Below, piece by piece: positions 9,625 through 19,984 of a stretch of DNA of 44,900 nucleotides. Origin of the DNA: Desulfofalx alkaliphila DSM 12257 (GTDB lineage: Bacteria > Bacillota > Desulfotomaculia > Desulfotomaculales > Desulfohalotomaculaceae); the NCBI RefSeq assembly GCF_000711975.1, contig NZ_JONT01000017.1:1-44900 (forward strand), in the 5' to 3' direction. The notes beneath the pieces are model-generated. The model did no database searches, was not told where the DNA came from, and saw nothing but the letters and a program-made list of their open reading frames with translations. Each line of letters begins with the position of its first letter. The first letter of the stretch is position 1. A program made the position numbers and the translations under genes.

Positions 9625-10806
9625 TTACTTATCCAGTAGGGCCACCACTCCCGGCAATTCTTTACCCTCTAAAAACTCCAAGGAGGCTCCGCCCCCGGTG
9701 GAAATATGACTGATTTGCTCGGCTACGCCGGTTTTCTTAATGGCAGCGGCCGAATCTCCGCCACCCACCACACTGATGGCATTGGATTTGGCCAGTACCC
9801 TGGCCACTGCCTCGGTACCCTTGGCAAAGGCATCCTGCTCAAAGACCCCCATGGGGCCGTTCCATACCACGGTACCGGCCTCCGACACCACCTGGGCAAA
9901 ATGCTCTGCACTGCGGGGACCGATATCCAATATCATTTGGTCATCGGGTACAGCATCCACAGCCACAAGGGTGCTCCGGTCGCCGGATTCCGGCGACGGT
10001 GCCACCACCACATCAAGGGGCAGCAATAAATCCACCTTGCTTGCCGATGCCTTTTGCAGCAGTTCCTTGGCCAGCTCTATTTTATCCTCTTCCAACAGTG
10101 ATTTACCCACCTTAAGACCTTTAGCCTTTAAAAAGGTATTGGCCATGCCGCCGCCTATAATCAAGGTGTTTACCTTACCCAGTAAGTTTTCAATAACACC
10201 TATTTTATCAGACACCTTTGCACCGCCAATAATGGCCACGAAGGGACGCCGGGGGGAAGACAGGGCCTGCCCCAACATTTCCAGTTCCCTTTGCATTAAA
10301 TAACCGGCCACCGCAGGCAGGTGTTGGGCCACCCCGGCGGTGGATGCATGGGCCCGGTGGGCAGTCCCAAAGGCATCGCTTACAAACACATCGGCCAGCT
10401 GTGCCAAATCTTTAGCAAATTGAGCATCGTTTTTTGTTTCTTGCTCATAAAAGCGCAGGTTTTCCAGCAGCAGCACATCACCCTGCTGCATTTCACTGAC
10501 GGCCTTTTGCGGCTGTTCACCAATGCAGTCGTCAACCTTAATTACTTTTTTACCCAAGAGCTCAGAGAGCCTTACAGCCACCGGGTTAAGGCGAAATTCA
10601 TCCTTTACCTGGCCCTTGGGCCGGCCAAGGTGCGACATCAAAATAACCTTGGCCTTTTGCTCTATCAAATACTTAATGGTGGGTAAGGCCGCCCGGATGC
10701 GAGTGTCGTCAGTAATAAGGCCCTCTTTTAAAGGTACGTTGAAATCCACCCGCACCAGCACCCGCTTACCGCTAACATCAATATCTTCAATGGTTTTCTT
10801 TAGCAC
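9625..10806 (-). CDS. pgk: Phosphoglycerate kinase
   Basis: It transfers the acyl phosphate of 1,3-bisphosphoglycerate to ADP. The protein has 393 residues from the GTG at 10804-10806, the usual length; an in-frame GTG three codons upstream is possible but AGGTG at a 6-nt gap fits the chosen one. N-terminal substrate motifs are [33 protein letters not shown] and [13 protein letters not shown]; the nucleotide domain has [28 protein letters not shown] and GGGDSAAA, then [13 protein letters not shown]. It lies 68 nt behind gap in the glycolytic run. Confidence 0.98.
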   Translation of the reverse strand: MLKKTIEDIDVSGKRVLVRVDFNVPLKEGLITDDTRIRAALPTIKYLIEQKAKVILMSHLGRPKGQVKDEFRLNPVAVRLSELLGKKVIKVDDCIGEQPQKAVSEMQQGDVLLLENLRFYEQETKNDAQFAKDLAQLADVFVSDAFGTAHRAHASTAGVAQHLPAVAGYLMQRELEMLGQALSSPRRPFVAIIGGAKVSDKIGVIENLLGKVNTLIIGGGMANTFLKAKGLKVGKSLLEEDKIELAKELLQKASASKVDLLLPLDVVVAPSPESGDRSTLVAVDAVPDDQMILDIGPRSAEHFAQVVSEAGTVVWNGPMGVFEQDAFAKGTEAVARVLAKSNAISVVGGGDSAAAIKKTGVAEQISHISTGGGASLEFLEGKELPGVVALLDK

Positions 10807-10874
10807 CTTTATCACCTACAGTTACGGTTCACCGGGAACCGGCGATTATTAGGTTTATTAATTCAAGATTAATT

Positions 10875-11996
<1,122 letters not shown>

Positions 11997-12061
11997 CTAT
12001 TTAATTACTTTATACTATATTACACCACACAATTCCTTTTTTGTGATGAATTTTTATCGCA

Positions 12062-13450
12062 TTAATATCTTTTCCTCTGGCCGGCGGCAGGTATTGCCAA
12101 TTCATCGCGGTACTTAGTGACCGTTCGCCGGGAAATTTTTATTCCCTGCTTGGCCAGCAGGTCAGAAATTCTTTGATCGCTGTAAGGTTTTTTGGGGTCC
12201 TCACCGGCAATAATTTCCCGGAGCAGCTTTTTGGTGCTTTCACTGGATATTTGGCTGCCCCCCCGGTAACTAATGGCGGTGGAAAAGAAATACTTCATGG
12301 AAAAAACCCCTTGGGGTGTTTGCATATACTTGTTAGAGGTGGCCCTGCTGACAGTGGACTCGTGCAGCCCCACCCGATCCGCCACATCTTTTAAGTTTAG
12401 CGGCTTTAGGTGTTTAACACCGTGATCTAAAAATTCCCGCTGCAGTTCCACCAGGGCATTGGCAACCTTATAAATGGTCATTCTTCTCTGCTCTATACTC
12501 CGAATCAACCACACTGCTGCGTTCATCTTTGCTTCTATGTATTTTTTCTCATCACCCTTTAAACTATTGCCGACCTGCCTCATCACCGCCCTATAGGAAT
12601 TGCTTATCCTTAACCGGGGCGTGGTAACATCATTTACCAATATGATATACTCCTTGTCCACCCTCTCAACCACCACATCGGGCACAATATATCTGATATC
12701 GTCATCGCTTGAAAAACACCTTCCCGGTTTCGGATCAAGGGTGCGCAGTTGATCGGCCAGGCGCTGTATTTCTTTTACCGTAACCCCCAGCCTGTTGGCG
12801 ATCTTATTTAACTTGCCCTGGGCCAAATCATTGAGGTGGTCTTTAATCAGCTTTTCTATAAGGGGATTATCCAACCCCAAATACCTAACCTGCAACAACA
12901 AACACTCTTCCAGTGTGCGGGCACCAACCCCGGCAGGTTCCATTGAATGCAGCACCTTTAGGGCCTTTTCCACCTGGGCCGGCGGCACATTCAGCACCCT
13001 AGCGGCATCTTCAAGGCTTGTCTTTAAGTATCCCTGACTGTTTACATTGCCAATCAAATATTCCACCAGGGGCACAATTTCTTTGGGGCAGCGCGATATG
13101 GTCAGTTGAAAGTTTAGGTGTTCCGATAAACTGGGGGCTTTAGTCACAAAGGATTCAAAACCGTACTCATTGCCACTATGCCCCCTATCACCGCTGTAGC
13201 CCAGGTCGCTGCTGTCATTAAAATATTCCTGCCAGTCGATGTCATACCTGTCTTCTCCCGGATCTTCGGCAGCTTGTTCCAACCTATCCTCTGCCTTCTC
13301 CAGTAGGGGGTTTTCTTGCAACTGCTGCTCCACAAACTGGGTTAACTCAAAGGATGCCATTTGCAGCACTGCAATAGCCTGGCGCAGCTCAGGGGTGATA
13401 ATTAGTTTTTGACTTTGTTCCAGATTCAACCCAAGATCTAAGCGCAACAC
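12062..13450 (-). CDS. rpoN: RNA polymerase sigma-54 factor
   Basis: The 462-residue protein has the three sigma-54 regions. Region I is Gln-rich (NLEQSQKLIITPELRQAIAVLQM, 9-31) and contacts activator ATPases. The core-binding part follows (about 110-300). The C terminus carries the helix-turn-helix (VADRVGLHESTVSRATSNKYMQTP) and the RpoN box ISRRTVTKYRDEL that reads the -24 element. The GTG start follows GGGAG at a 6-nt gap. Sigma-54 needs bacterial enhancer-binding proteins; none is encoded here. I saw no obvious TGGC-N8-TGC promoter in the intergenic regions. It precedes gap on the same strand, with an AT-rich gap at 11946-12061 likely to hold the gap promoter. Confidence 0.96.
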   Translation of the reverse strand: MLRLDLGLNLEQSQKLIITPELRQAIAVLQMASFELTQFVEQQLQENPLLEKAEDRLEQAAEDPGEDRYDIDWQEYFNDSSDLGYSGDRGHSGNEYGFESFVTKAPSLSEHLNFQLTISRCPKEIVPLVEYLIGNVNSQGYLKTSLEDAARVLNVPPAQVEKALKVLHSMEPAGVGARTLEECLLLQVRYLGLDNPLIEKLIKDHLNDLAQGKLNKIANRLGVTVKEIQRLADQLRTLDPKPGRCFSSDDDIRYIVPDVVVERVDKEYIILVNDVTTPRLRISNSYRAVMRQVGNSLKGDEKKYIEAKMNAAVWLIRSIEQRRMTIYKVANALVELQREFLDHGVKHLKPLNLKDVADRVGLHESTVSRATSNKYMQTPQGVFSMKYFFSTAISYRGGSQISSESTKKLLREIIAGEDPKKPYSDQRISDLLAKQGIKISRRTVTKYRDELAIPAAGQRKRY

Positions 13451-13499
13451 CGCTCACTCCCTTAGTGTCTCCATCCTTCCCACATCAATACTTTAAATA

Positions 13500-14096
13500 C
13501 TACAATATTCCCCAAATCCGATGTCTTTTGGCCCTGTTAACAAGATAAGCAGAAAGAACAACCGTTAAAAGTACCGCCGCCACCACCGCAAAGGTCCACT
13601 GGTCCTGAACAAACAAATAGGGATGCAAATTTAATATGTAATCCATGGCATCATTTATCACCATCCACAGCACAGCTATCAGCATGGCGTGCACCGGCAC
13701 CGGCGTCTTCCTTAAAAACCATAGGCCCTGAACCGTCATGCCCAGATGTGATAACCAAAGCATTAGTCCAAGGGCATCGAAGCCGCCGTAAAAAATCCAA
13801 TTATGGCTGTTTAAGACCACCGCCCAAAATCCGTACTTAATACAGGTGGTAAAGGCCACCAGGCGCAACACGGCAAACCGCCAACCCAAGAGGGCGGCCA
13901 CCATGGCCAGGGCAAAAAGAGTGGTTGACAGCGGACTGTCGGGCACCACCGGCCAAAAGTATACCGGTGTTGCCGCCAATTGATTTTTGTACCAAAAGTA
14001 GCCGTAAACAGAGCCCGCTAAATTTATTACCGCCAGTGCAAGCATAAAGCCCGGCTGCCACGGGTCACGCCACAGCCCCTTAATTAAATTAACCAT
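13500..14096 (-). CDS. DUF1405 (YpjA-like) integral membrane protein
   Basis: A 198-residue protein with about six membrane segments, a WYKNQLAATPVYFWPVVPDSPLSTTLFAL stretch typical of DUF1405, and WMVINDAMDYILNLHPYL near the C terminus. The B. subtilis relative is YpjA, of unknown function. A TTG at 14117 in the same frame would overlap the upstream gene by 11 nt; AGGGAG with a 6-nt gap supports the ATG at 14094-14096, which I use. It closes a three-gene block with the acyltransferase and MBL protein behind whiA. Function unknown. Confidence 0.85.
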   Translation of the reverse strand: MVNLIKGLWRDPWQPGFMLALAVINLAGSVYGYFWYKNQLAATPVYFWPVVPDSPLSTTLFALAMVAALLGWRFAVLRLVAFTTCIKYGFWAVVLNSHNWIFYGGFDALGLMLWLSHLGMTVQGLWFLRKTPVPVHAMLIAVLWMVINDAMDYILNLHPYLFVQDQWTFAVVAAVLLTVVLSAYLVNRAKRHRIWGIL

Positions 14097-14106
14097 ACCA
14101 TACTCC

Positions 14107-14601
14107 CTAATATTCAATATCCTTAATATAACGGGCAGGAACGCCGCCCACCATCACCCCCGGGGGCACATCCCTGGTCACCACAGACCCTGCCGCCACC
14201 ACACTGCCGTCCCCAATGCTTATACCGGCCAAAACAGTGGCATTGGCACCGATAAGCACATTTTTCCCAACCTGCACTTCCCCAAGACGGTATTCCTCCA
14301 CCAAAAACTCATGGGTTAAAATAGTTGCATTGTAGCCAATTACACTGTTGTCACCGATGCTAATCAAGTGGGGGTTAAAAATGTCAAACATGGCCATCAG
14401 TCCCACCCCAACATTCTTGCCCACCTTCATGCCCAGCAGGCGGCGGTAGCAAAAATTCTTTACTTTCAGTGAAGGCATGTATCGGCATAGGGTAATTATT
14501 GTAAAGTTAAACATGGTGCGGATAAGTCCGCCACCCATTCGGTGCCAATGGTGCAGGGAATTTTTTCCTTCCGGTGCAGGGTAGTTTTTTAACCTGCGCA
14601 C
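14107..14601 (-). CDS. Hexapeptide-repeat (LbH) acyltransferase
   Basis: The 164-residue protein has left-handed beta-helix hexapeptide repeats from about residue 58 (VGKNVGVGLMAMFD, ISIGDNSVIGYNATI, VQVGKNVLIGANATVLAG, ISIGDGSVVAAGSVV), as in maltose/nodulation O-acetyltransferases (WbbJ/LacA type). The likely catalytic His is in ATILTHEFLVEE. An N-terminal helix (TMFNFTIITLCRYMP) could touch the membrane. The acceptor is unknown; sugar or cell-envelope acetylation is the usual role. The GTG start follows the MBL stop directly and has GGGGG with an 8-nt gap, so translation is probably coupled. Confidence 0.88.
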   Translation of the reverse strand: MRRLKNYPAPEGKNSLHHWHRMGGGLIRTMFNFTIITLCRYMPSLKVKNFCYRRLLGMKVGKNVGVGLMAMFDIFNPHLISIGDNSVIGYNATILTHEFLVEEYRLGEVQVGKNVLIGANATVLAGISIGDGSVVAAGSVVTRDVPPGVMVGGVPARYIKDIEY

Positions 14602-15600
14602 TCACTTCACCCCCAGACCGGCCAGCAGCAGTTCAAGGTCGTGCACCGCCCCATCGTAGGCAGCAATGGTTTTTACACCGCTCTTTTCTTGTACAAACTG
14701 AGCCATCAGGGGGCGCAAGTCCTCGGGCTGCACACAGCAGTGGTTAAAGTGGGTTATAAAGCACAGCTTTACCCGGGAACCCTTTAACAGGTGGGGCAGC
14801 CCCAAGGTGGTAAGGTGCCTGTTAGCCCAAAGATTGTGGGAGGTGACGTTGGCCACCAGCACATCAACCTTAGAAAACACCTCTTTAATATCCTTGCGGT
14901 AATCCGCCACCTCAATAAAATCCATCAGCGGGCCGGAACCCCTTAACACTTCCTTTATGCCCTCCGGGGTGGAATAGGTTCGTATGTAATTGGTGTCACT
15001 GGTATAGCCAATGGACAAATTACCGGTGTCCAGCACAAAACCGTAGTTGTCCCTGGTATGGTGAGCCCGCACCGGCCTTAAAAGGGCATTTTTGAGCAGC
15101 ACCGGTTTGTCTGCCTCCAGGGAAATGACCTCCGGCCCACCCTTATAACCGCCGTGGGCATTGGCCCCTTGATGGTAGCGGCTGACCAGTTGTTCGCCCT
15201 GCAATACATTGTTTGGGGCAAGCAGATAACCCCGGCGGGCATACATTGCCCAACACATGGCCTCCACTGCACTTTCCGCCCCGGCATAGTGATCCAGGTG
15301 CCCGTGGGATACATAGACCGCATCCAGTGCGCCCAAGTCTATGGCCATCTGGCGGGCATAAACCACCGCACCGGGCCCGGGGTCCACATATAGGCGGATA
15401 CCGCCGGCCTCCAACAAAAATCCCCCGGTGCGGGGCTGCTGGGTAAAGCTGGCCTCGGGATTGCCGCCGGTACCTAAAAAAGTAATGCTTGTACCGGAGG
15501 AGGCCGCCGATTCATCCCTTTTTCTCCAGCGGTCAAAGGACCAAGCCACCGCTTCTTTACTTTTTTCCCGCAAGGTGCGATCAAGTGACCCTAAATCCAT
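14602..15600 (-). CDS. MBL-fold metallo-hydrolase
   Basis: A 332-residue protein with the metallo-beta-lactamase fold. ITFLGTGG opens the domain (39-46) and the zinc motif SHGHLDH is at 98-104, followed by a third His in LRPVRAHHTRDNYG and an Asp in GYTSDTNY; a late His lies in FITHFNHC. It resembles the RNase Z/PhnP-like branch that cleaves phosphoesters, but the substrate is not clear. About 35 residues precede the domain. I chose the ATG one base behind the whiA stop; a longer frame overlaps whiA. The ribosome site is distant (AGGGG), which suggests translational coupling to whiA. Confidence 0.85.
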   Translation of the reverse strand: MDLGSLDRTLREKSKEAVAWSFDRWRKRDESAASSGTSITFLGTGGNPEASFTQQPRTGGFLLEAGGIRLYVDPGPGAVVYARQMAIDLGALDAVYVSHGHLDHYAGAESAVEAMCWAMYARRGYLLAPNNVLQGEQLVSRYHQGANAHGGYKGGPEVISLEADKPVLLKNALLRPVRAHHTRDNYGFVLDTGNLSIGYTSDTNYIRTYSTPEGIKEVLRGSGPLMDFIEVADYRKDIKEVFSKVDVLVANVTSHNLWANRHLTTLGLPHLLKGSRVKLCFITHFNHCCVQPEDLRPLMAQFVQEKSGVKTIAAYDGAVHDLELLLAGLGVK

Positions 15601-15601
15601 C

Positions 15602-16552
15602 TTAATCCGGCCTACCCCTTTTACGAATTTGGTTGGCAATCTGCTCCAGCTTGCGCATGCGGTGATTTACCCCGGACTTGCCCACCGGGGGTTCCATCAT
15701 TTCCCCCAATTCCTTTAAGCTTATATCAGGATTATTCAACCTCAGTTCAGCCGTTTCCCTTAAGCCTTGGGGCAATTTATGTAAACCCATTGTCCTGATA
15801 ATCAGCTGAATATTTTCCAGTTGACGCACCGCAGCATTAACTGTTTTATTTAAATTTGCAGTTTCGCAGTTCACCAATCTATTAACCTGGTTGCGCATGC
15901 CCTTGTATATACGTACATTTTCAAAATTTAACAGGGCGGTATGGGCCCCCATGTTATTTAAACACTCTACAATTTGATCGCTTTCTTTTAAATACACCAC
16001 ATACCAGTTTTTGCGCAGGCTGACCTTGGCCTTTAAATTCAGTTTTTTCATAATATTGCGGATATCCTGGGCATGGCCTTCGTCATTTGAAATAATTTCC
16101 AGATGGTAGGTGTCCTCGGGGTTGCTTATGGACCCCCCACCTAAAAAAACCCCCCGCAGGTAAGCCCTGCGGCAGCATTCCTTTGCCACCAAACCGGACC
16201 TCACCCTGGTGGTATACATTGCACTTTTACCGTCCCACATCCCCAGCTTTATTAAAATGTTTTCTACCCCCCATTGGGGCGGTATGCGCACCAAATAAAC
16301 ATTGTTTTTCTTTAGCCGCATTTTGCGCCGCACCATCACTTCAGTCTGCAGCCCAAACAACTTTTTAATCAGCTTAAATACCTTACGGGCCACCGCCGCA
16401 TTTTCAGTCACTATGGATAAGGCCATTTTTTGGCCTGTAATTTGAATGGTGCCATCCATTTTAACCAGTGCCGCCAATTCAGCCAACTGGCAGCACCGGC
16501 GGGTACCCATCACCCTGGCCAGTTCATTCTTTGTTACCACTGAAAAAGACAT
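15602..16552 (-). CDS. whiA: WhiA family DNA-binding protein
   Basis: At 316 residues it has the family length. The N-terminal part is a degenerate LAGLIDADG homing-endonuclease fold ([14 protein letters not shown], then [28 protein letters not shown]) and the C-terminal part a helix-turn-helix ([35 protein letters not shown]). WhiA acts in cell division and sporulation control in Gram-positive bacteria. A TTG seven codons upstream is in frame, but GAGG at a 9-nt gap favours the ATG at 16550-16552. It has its own extended -10 promoter behind the yvcK terminator. Confidence 0.96.
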   Translation of the reverse strand: MSFSVVTKNELARVMGTRRCCQLAELAALVKMDGTIQITGQKMALSIVTENAAVARKVFKLIKKLFGLQTEVMVRRKMRLKKNNVYLVRIPPQWGVENILIKLGMWDGKSAMYTTRVRSGLVAKECCRRAYLRGVFLGGGSISNPEDTYHLEIISNDEGHAQDIRNIMKKLNLKAKVSLRKNWYVVYLKESDQIVECLNNMGAHTALLNFENVRIYKGMRNQVNRLVNCETANLNKTVNAAVRQLENIQLIIRTMGLHKLPQGLRETAELRLNNPDISLKELGEMMEPPVGKSGVNHRMRKLEQIANQIRKRGRPD

Positions 16553-16582
16553 GGTCCCGTCCCTCACTTTCAATACATTACA

Positions 16583-16591
16583 ATTATACCA
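16583..16591 (-). promoter_or_regulatory. Extended -10 promoter of whiA
   Basis: TATAAT (complement of 16583-16588) preceded by TGG gives a TGnTATAAT element. No good -35 is seen at the right distance, which falls inside the terminator hairpin. Confidence 0.55.
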
Positions 16592-16620
16592 TATAAAAAG
16601 GGTGCCCTAGGGCGCCCTTT
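16592..16620 (-). terminator. Terminator after yvcK
   Basis: On the minus strand AAGGGCGCCC and GGGCACCCTT pair with one mismatch and are followed by TTTTA. It lies directly behind the yvcK stop and separates yvcK from whiA, so the two are not a simple operon. Confidence 0.75.
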
Positions 16621-16621
16621 T

Positions 16622-17965
16622 TTAATTATTATCCTTGGTTCCATTGCTTTGCATATACTGCTGCATAAACCGCTCCCTTTCGGCAGGGGTTTTAGAAGCA
16701 AAGATTAGTTTTAACAGGGCCCGGGCCAGTTTTTGGGGGTGGTGCCGCACCACGTCAGATTCCAACACCAGGTTTTCCTTCACCGGTTTTACCCCCATGC
16801 GCTCCAGTTTGCGAATATCCGCCCCCACCGGAGCGGCGCCTTCTCGGCGGTAGCGCCCTATCAACCGCTCGGGTATTCCCCCGGTGTTCACCATCACATA
16901 ATCCACCAGCCGGCCACAGTGGTCTATGATGGCCTTTAAATGGTCGGAGGCAGAATAATTCCTTGTCTCCCCGGGCTGGGTCATTACATTGCATACATAC
17001 ACCTTCAGGGCCGAAGAGTTGTTAATTGCCTCAGCCACACCCTTTACCAAGAGATTAGGAATAACGCTGGTATAAAGGCTTCCAGGTCCCAAAATGACCG
17101 CATCGGCTTCCCTAATGGCCCACAGGGCCTCGGGCAGGGGCCGGCATTCGGCAGGCTCTAAAAAGACGCGCCTGATCTTTCGTTCGCTGGACGACACACA
17201 GCACTCGCCCCGCACAGTGGAACCATCACTGAGCACCGCACCCAGGGACACATCCTCCAGGGTGGAAGGCAGAACCTGGCCCCGTACGGCCAGCACCTTG
17301 GACAGCTCCTGCACGCCGCTGTAAAAGCCGTCACATATTTGTGAAAGCCCCACAATTAACAAGTTGCCCAGGTTGTGCCCCGACAATTCACCCTCGGAAA
17401 AGCGGTACTGCAGCACCCTCTCCATTAAACTTTCCTTATCTGCCAGTGCCACCAGGCAGTTTCTAATATCACCGGGAGGGAGTACACCCAGGTCGCCCCT
17501 AAGCCTTCCGGAACTGCCGCCGTCATCGGTTACGGTAACAATGGCGGTGATGTTGCTGGTATATTCCTTCAGCCCCTTTAGCAAGGTGGATAATCCGGTG
17601 CCTCCGCCAATAACCACAATTTTAGGTCCCCGCTGCAAATAGCGCTTGGCATAAATTAATTCCACCACACTGCTGCCGTCATCCTGGGATAACTCTCCCA
17701 AGATCGAGCTCAGGCCCTTCCACAGCCCGTATCCAAGCACCGCCAGACCCAGGACAGTGAAAAAAATTCCCGCTAACCAGTTAGAAATTCCGTTGGGCAT
17801 TTGTCCCACCGCCATGGATGCTGTTTCACTAATCAGTAAAAACAGGGGCGGAATAAGAAACATCATGCCCAGGACAAGGAACACCGCCCCCACCGGCACC
17901 AGACTTAACCAGCGTTTAACACCCATACCCGGATAAAGCCACTTAACCCATTTATACCTGCTCAC
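16622..17965 (-). CDS. yvcK: YvcK/CofD-like gluconeogenesis factor with N-terminal membrane anchor
   Basis: YvcK proteins bind UDP-GlcNAc and are needed for growth on gluconeogenic carbon and for cell shape (known for the B. subtilis protein). The CofD-like Rossmann core starts near residue 115 with KIVVIGGGTGLSTLLKGLK, then VTDDGGSSGRLRGDLG, PPGDIRNCLVALAD, GHNLGNLLI and LGPGSLYTSVIPNLLV. Unlike the Bacillus form, two membrane segments (WLSLVPVGAVFLVLGMMFLI and WLAGIFFTVLGLAVLGYGL) precede it, as in many clostridial homologues. AGGGGG at a 6-nt gap supports GTG at 17963-17965; an ATG at 17983 would overlap rapZ. It follows rapZ by 10 nt and is cotranscribed. Confidence 0.95.
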   Translation of the reverse strand: MSRYKWVKWLYPGMGVKRWLSLVPVGAVFLVLGMMFLIPPLFLLISETASMAVGQMPNGISNWLAGIFFTVLGLAVLGYGLWKGLSSILGELSQDDGSSVVELIYAKRYLQRGPKIVVIGGGTGLSTLLKGLKEYTSNITAIVTVTDDGGSSGRLRGDLGVLPPGDIRNCLVALADKESLMERVLQYRFSEGELSGHNLGNLLIVGLSQICDGFYSGVQELSKVLAVRGQVLPSTLEDVSLGAVLSDGSTVRGECCVSSSERKIRRVFLEPAECRPLPEALWAIREADAVILGPGSLYTSVIPNLLVKGVAEAINNSSALKVYVCNVMTQPGETRNYSASDHLKAIIDHCGRLVDYVMVNTGGIPERLIGRYRREGAAPVGADIRKLERMGVKPVKENLVLESDVVRHHPQKLARALLKLIFASKTPAERERFMQQYMQSNGTKDNN

Positions 17966-17975
17966 ATCAAACCCC

Positions 17976-18830
17976 CTAAGCATTTTTAATGTCCCGGTGC
18001 CTCACAGCCACCTTGTAGCCTTTTTTGCGCAGCAAATCACCCAACCAATTGGCCAGGGTCACCGAACGGTGCATGCCCCCGGTGCACCCTATGGCTATCA
18101 TTAAGGTGGCCTTTCCCTCTTTGATATAGTGGGGTACCAAAAATGCCACCATATCAGAAAGTTTATCCTTAAATTCCGTTGTCACCTCTGAGCTACACAC
18201 GTGCTGCTGTACCGCCGGATCATTTCCGGTAAGGTTGCGCAGTTCGGGCACATAATAAGGGTTAGGTAAAAAACGTACATCCATTACTAAATCTGAATCC
18301 AGGGGAATGCCGTGTTTAAAGCCAAAGGACATTACAGTAATAAACAAATCATTTTCATCCCGCCACTCACCATAGATACTGTAAATCTCATTCTTTAGCT
18401 GCTGCTCCGTTAACTGGGAGGTGTCAATAATTTTGTTTGCCTTGCCCCGCAGATCCTTTAAAAGGGCACGCTCTGCCTTAATATCCTCCAACACCTCGCC
18501 GCCGGACAGGGGGTGGCGCCTGCGGGAAGCTTTGTAGCGCCGCACCAGCGTTTCATCGGAGGCTTCTAAAAATAATATTTCATAACTGATATTTTTATTA
18601 TCCAAATCCTTAAGGGCATCGAAAACAGCGCTAAAAAATTCTCCGCCCCGGATGTCCACCACCAGGGCAAATTTTTTCACCACCGATTGATCCCATAACT
18701 CCACAAACTTTGGCATTAAGGCCGGCGGCAGGTTATCCACCACAAAGTAGCCCAGGTCCTCCAGGCTGCGCACCGCCGTGGTCTTTCCCGCCCCGGACAA
18801 GCCGGATACAATTAACAACCGAGTAGTCAT
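17976..18830 (-). CDS. rapZ: RNase adapter protein / nucleotide-binding protein RapZ
   Basis: A 284-residue P-loop protein. Walker A is at the start ([10 protein letters not shown], 9-18), followed by [10 protein letters not shown] and [22 protein letters not shown], and the C-terminal domain ends with the conserved [18 protein letters not shown]. In enteric bacteria RapZ guides RNase E to GlmZ and so tunes glucosamine-6-phosphate synthesis; in B. subtilis (YvcJ) it binds ATP and GTP and affects competence. The rapZ-yvcK-whiA order is standard for Firmicutes. AGGAG at a 7-nt gap fixes the ATG at 18828-18830, not the longer frame. Confidence 0.96.
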   Translation of the reverse strand: MTTRLLIVSGLSGAGKTTAVRSLEDLGYFVVDNLPPALMPKFVELWDQSVVKKFALVVDIRGGEFFSAVFDALKDLDNKNISYEILFLEASDETLVRRYKASRRRHPLSGGEVLEDIKAERALLKDLRGKANKIIDTSQLTEQQLKNEIYSIYGEWRDENDLFITVMSFGFKHGIPLDSDLVMDVRFLPNPYYVPELRNLTGNDPAVQQHVCSSEVTTEFKDKLSDMVAFLVPHYIKEGKATLMIAIGCTGGMHRSVTLANWLGDLLRKKGYKVAVRHRDIKNA

Positions 18831-18896
18831 AAAACCACTCCTTAATACTTGATATGGATTACCCACCAGGGCAAAATCCTTTTTAAAATCCCTTTT

Positions 18897-18937
18897 GGGT
18901 TTGATAAATCAAACCCCCACAAGCCTTGAATCAAACC
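18897..18937. repeat. Palindrome and direct repeat upstream of rapZ
   Basis: GGGTTTGAT (18897-18905) and ATCAAACCC (18908-18916) form a 9-bp inverted repeat with a 2-base centre. A third copy of the half site, ATCAAACC (18930-18937), follows. No T-run lies on the minus side. It may be an operator for the rapZ unit or an end for glcK transcripts. Confidence 0.45.
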
Positions 18938-18974
18938 TACAAGTGGAATTCTACAAAACTTTTACCCCACGCAC

Positions 18975-19937
18975 TTAAAATTGCCTAAGGCCAAGGGCCA
19001 GGGCGCCAACCACCCCGGATCTGGGGCCCAGGGCTGCCGCAACCACCTTTAAGGGCTCCCGTGACGCCTTTAGGGTTCTTTCCTCTATTTCCCTTTTCAT
19101 CACCGGCCACAGCAAATCCTTTAGATCCATCACTCCGCCGCCCAGCACCACCATTTGAGGGTTAATAATGGCTACCAGGCTGGAAATACCAATGCCCAGG
19201 GCCCGGGCCGCCCCCGCCAGTATCGTTTTAGCCTCCCGGTCTCCCCCTTGGGCGGCTTTAGCCACCGCCCGGGCATCAACATTTTCTATACGCCCTTGGG
19301 CTGCCTGTAAAATATTATTGCCGCTGCCCGCTTCCACCGACTCCCTGGCCGCCCGGGCAATGGCTGTGCCCGATGCCAGCGCCTCCAAACAACCGCGAGC
19401 CCCACAGGAACAAAGGGGCCCGTCGGGCATCACCGTAATATGACCGATTTCCCCGGCACTGCCCGACACCCCGTGCCATATCCGGCCGTCCAGTATAATG
19501 CCGCCGCCAACGCCGGTGCCCACAGTAACATAAACAAGATCCCGCGCCCCGCAGCCGGCCCCAAATATATGCTCACCCAAGGCCGCGGCATTGGCGTCAT
19601 TTTCAAGGTAAACCGGCACCTGCAGCTTGTTTTCCAGTATATCTTTTAAGGGAATATTTTGCCACCTGAGATTGGGAGCAAAATGCACCACCCCGCCTTT
19701 AATATCCACCTGCCCGGGCACCCCCACCGACACCGACCGCAAACCGCCTGCATAGGCGCCGCTCTGCCGCTGCACTGCAGAAACAGTGCCCAATATGCGC
19801 TCAATTACCCCCTCCGGCCCTTCATCGGCCCCGCTGGGCACCTTTACTTCAGCCTGCACCGCCCCGTTCATATCAGCCAGGGCAGTCAGTATTTTAGTTC
19901 CCCCCAGATCTACCCCCACCACATGGTCGAAATTCAT
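18975..19937 (-). CDS. glcK: ROK-family glucokinase
   Basis: The 320-residue protein phosphorylates glucose at C6 with ATP. The phosphate-1 motif VGVDLGGTK (8-16), the sugar-binding LENDANAAALGEH and TVGTGVGGGI, the EIGH motif and the zinc-binding cluster CSCGARGCLEALASG typical of ROK glucokinases are present. There is no N-terminal winged helix, so it is a kinase and not a ROK repressor. The ATG follows GGAGG at a 7-nt gap. It lies behind a HAD phosphatase gene on the same strand and ahead of rapZ-yvcK, in a neighbourhood rich in sugar metabolism. Confidence 0.93.
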   Translation of the reverse strand: MNFDHVVGVDLGGTKILTALADMNGAVQAEVKVPSGADEGPEGVIERILGTVSAVQRQSGAYAGGLRSVSVGVPGQVDIKGGVVHFAPNLRWQNIPLKDILENKLQVPVYLENDANAAALGEHIFGAGCGARDLVYVTVGTGVGGGIILDGRIWHGVSGSAGEIGHITVMPDGPLCSCGARGCLEALASGTAIARAARESVEAGSGNNILQAAQGRIENVDARAVAKAAQGGDREAKTILAGAARALGIGISSLVAIINPQMVVLGGGVMDLKDLLWPVMKREIEERTLKASREPLKVVAAALGPRSGVVGALALGLRQF

Positions 19938-19984
19938 TGGCTAACCTCCGTTATTATAATTATGAATTTCTTCAAAATTCAACC

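Noticed and set aside
9055-10303. Long plus-strand frames across tpiA and pgk
   Set aside because: Antisense to well-supported glycolytic genes, with no family resemblance.
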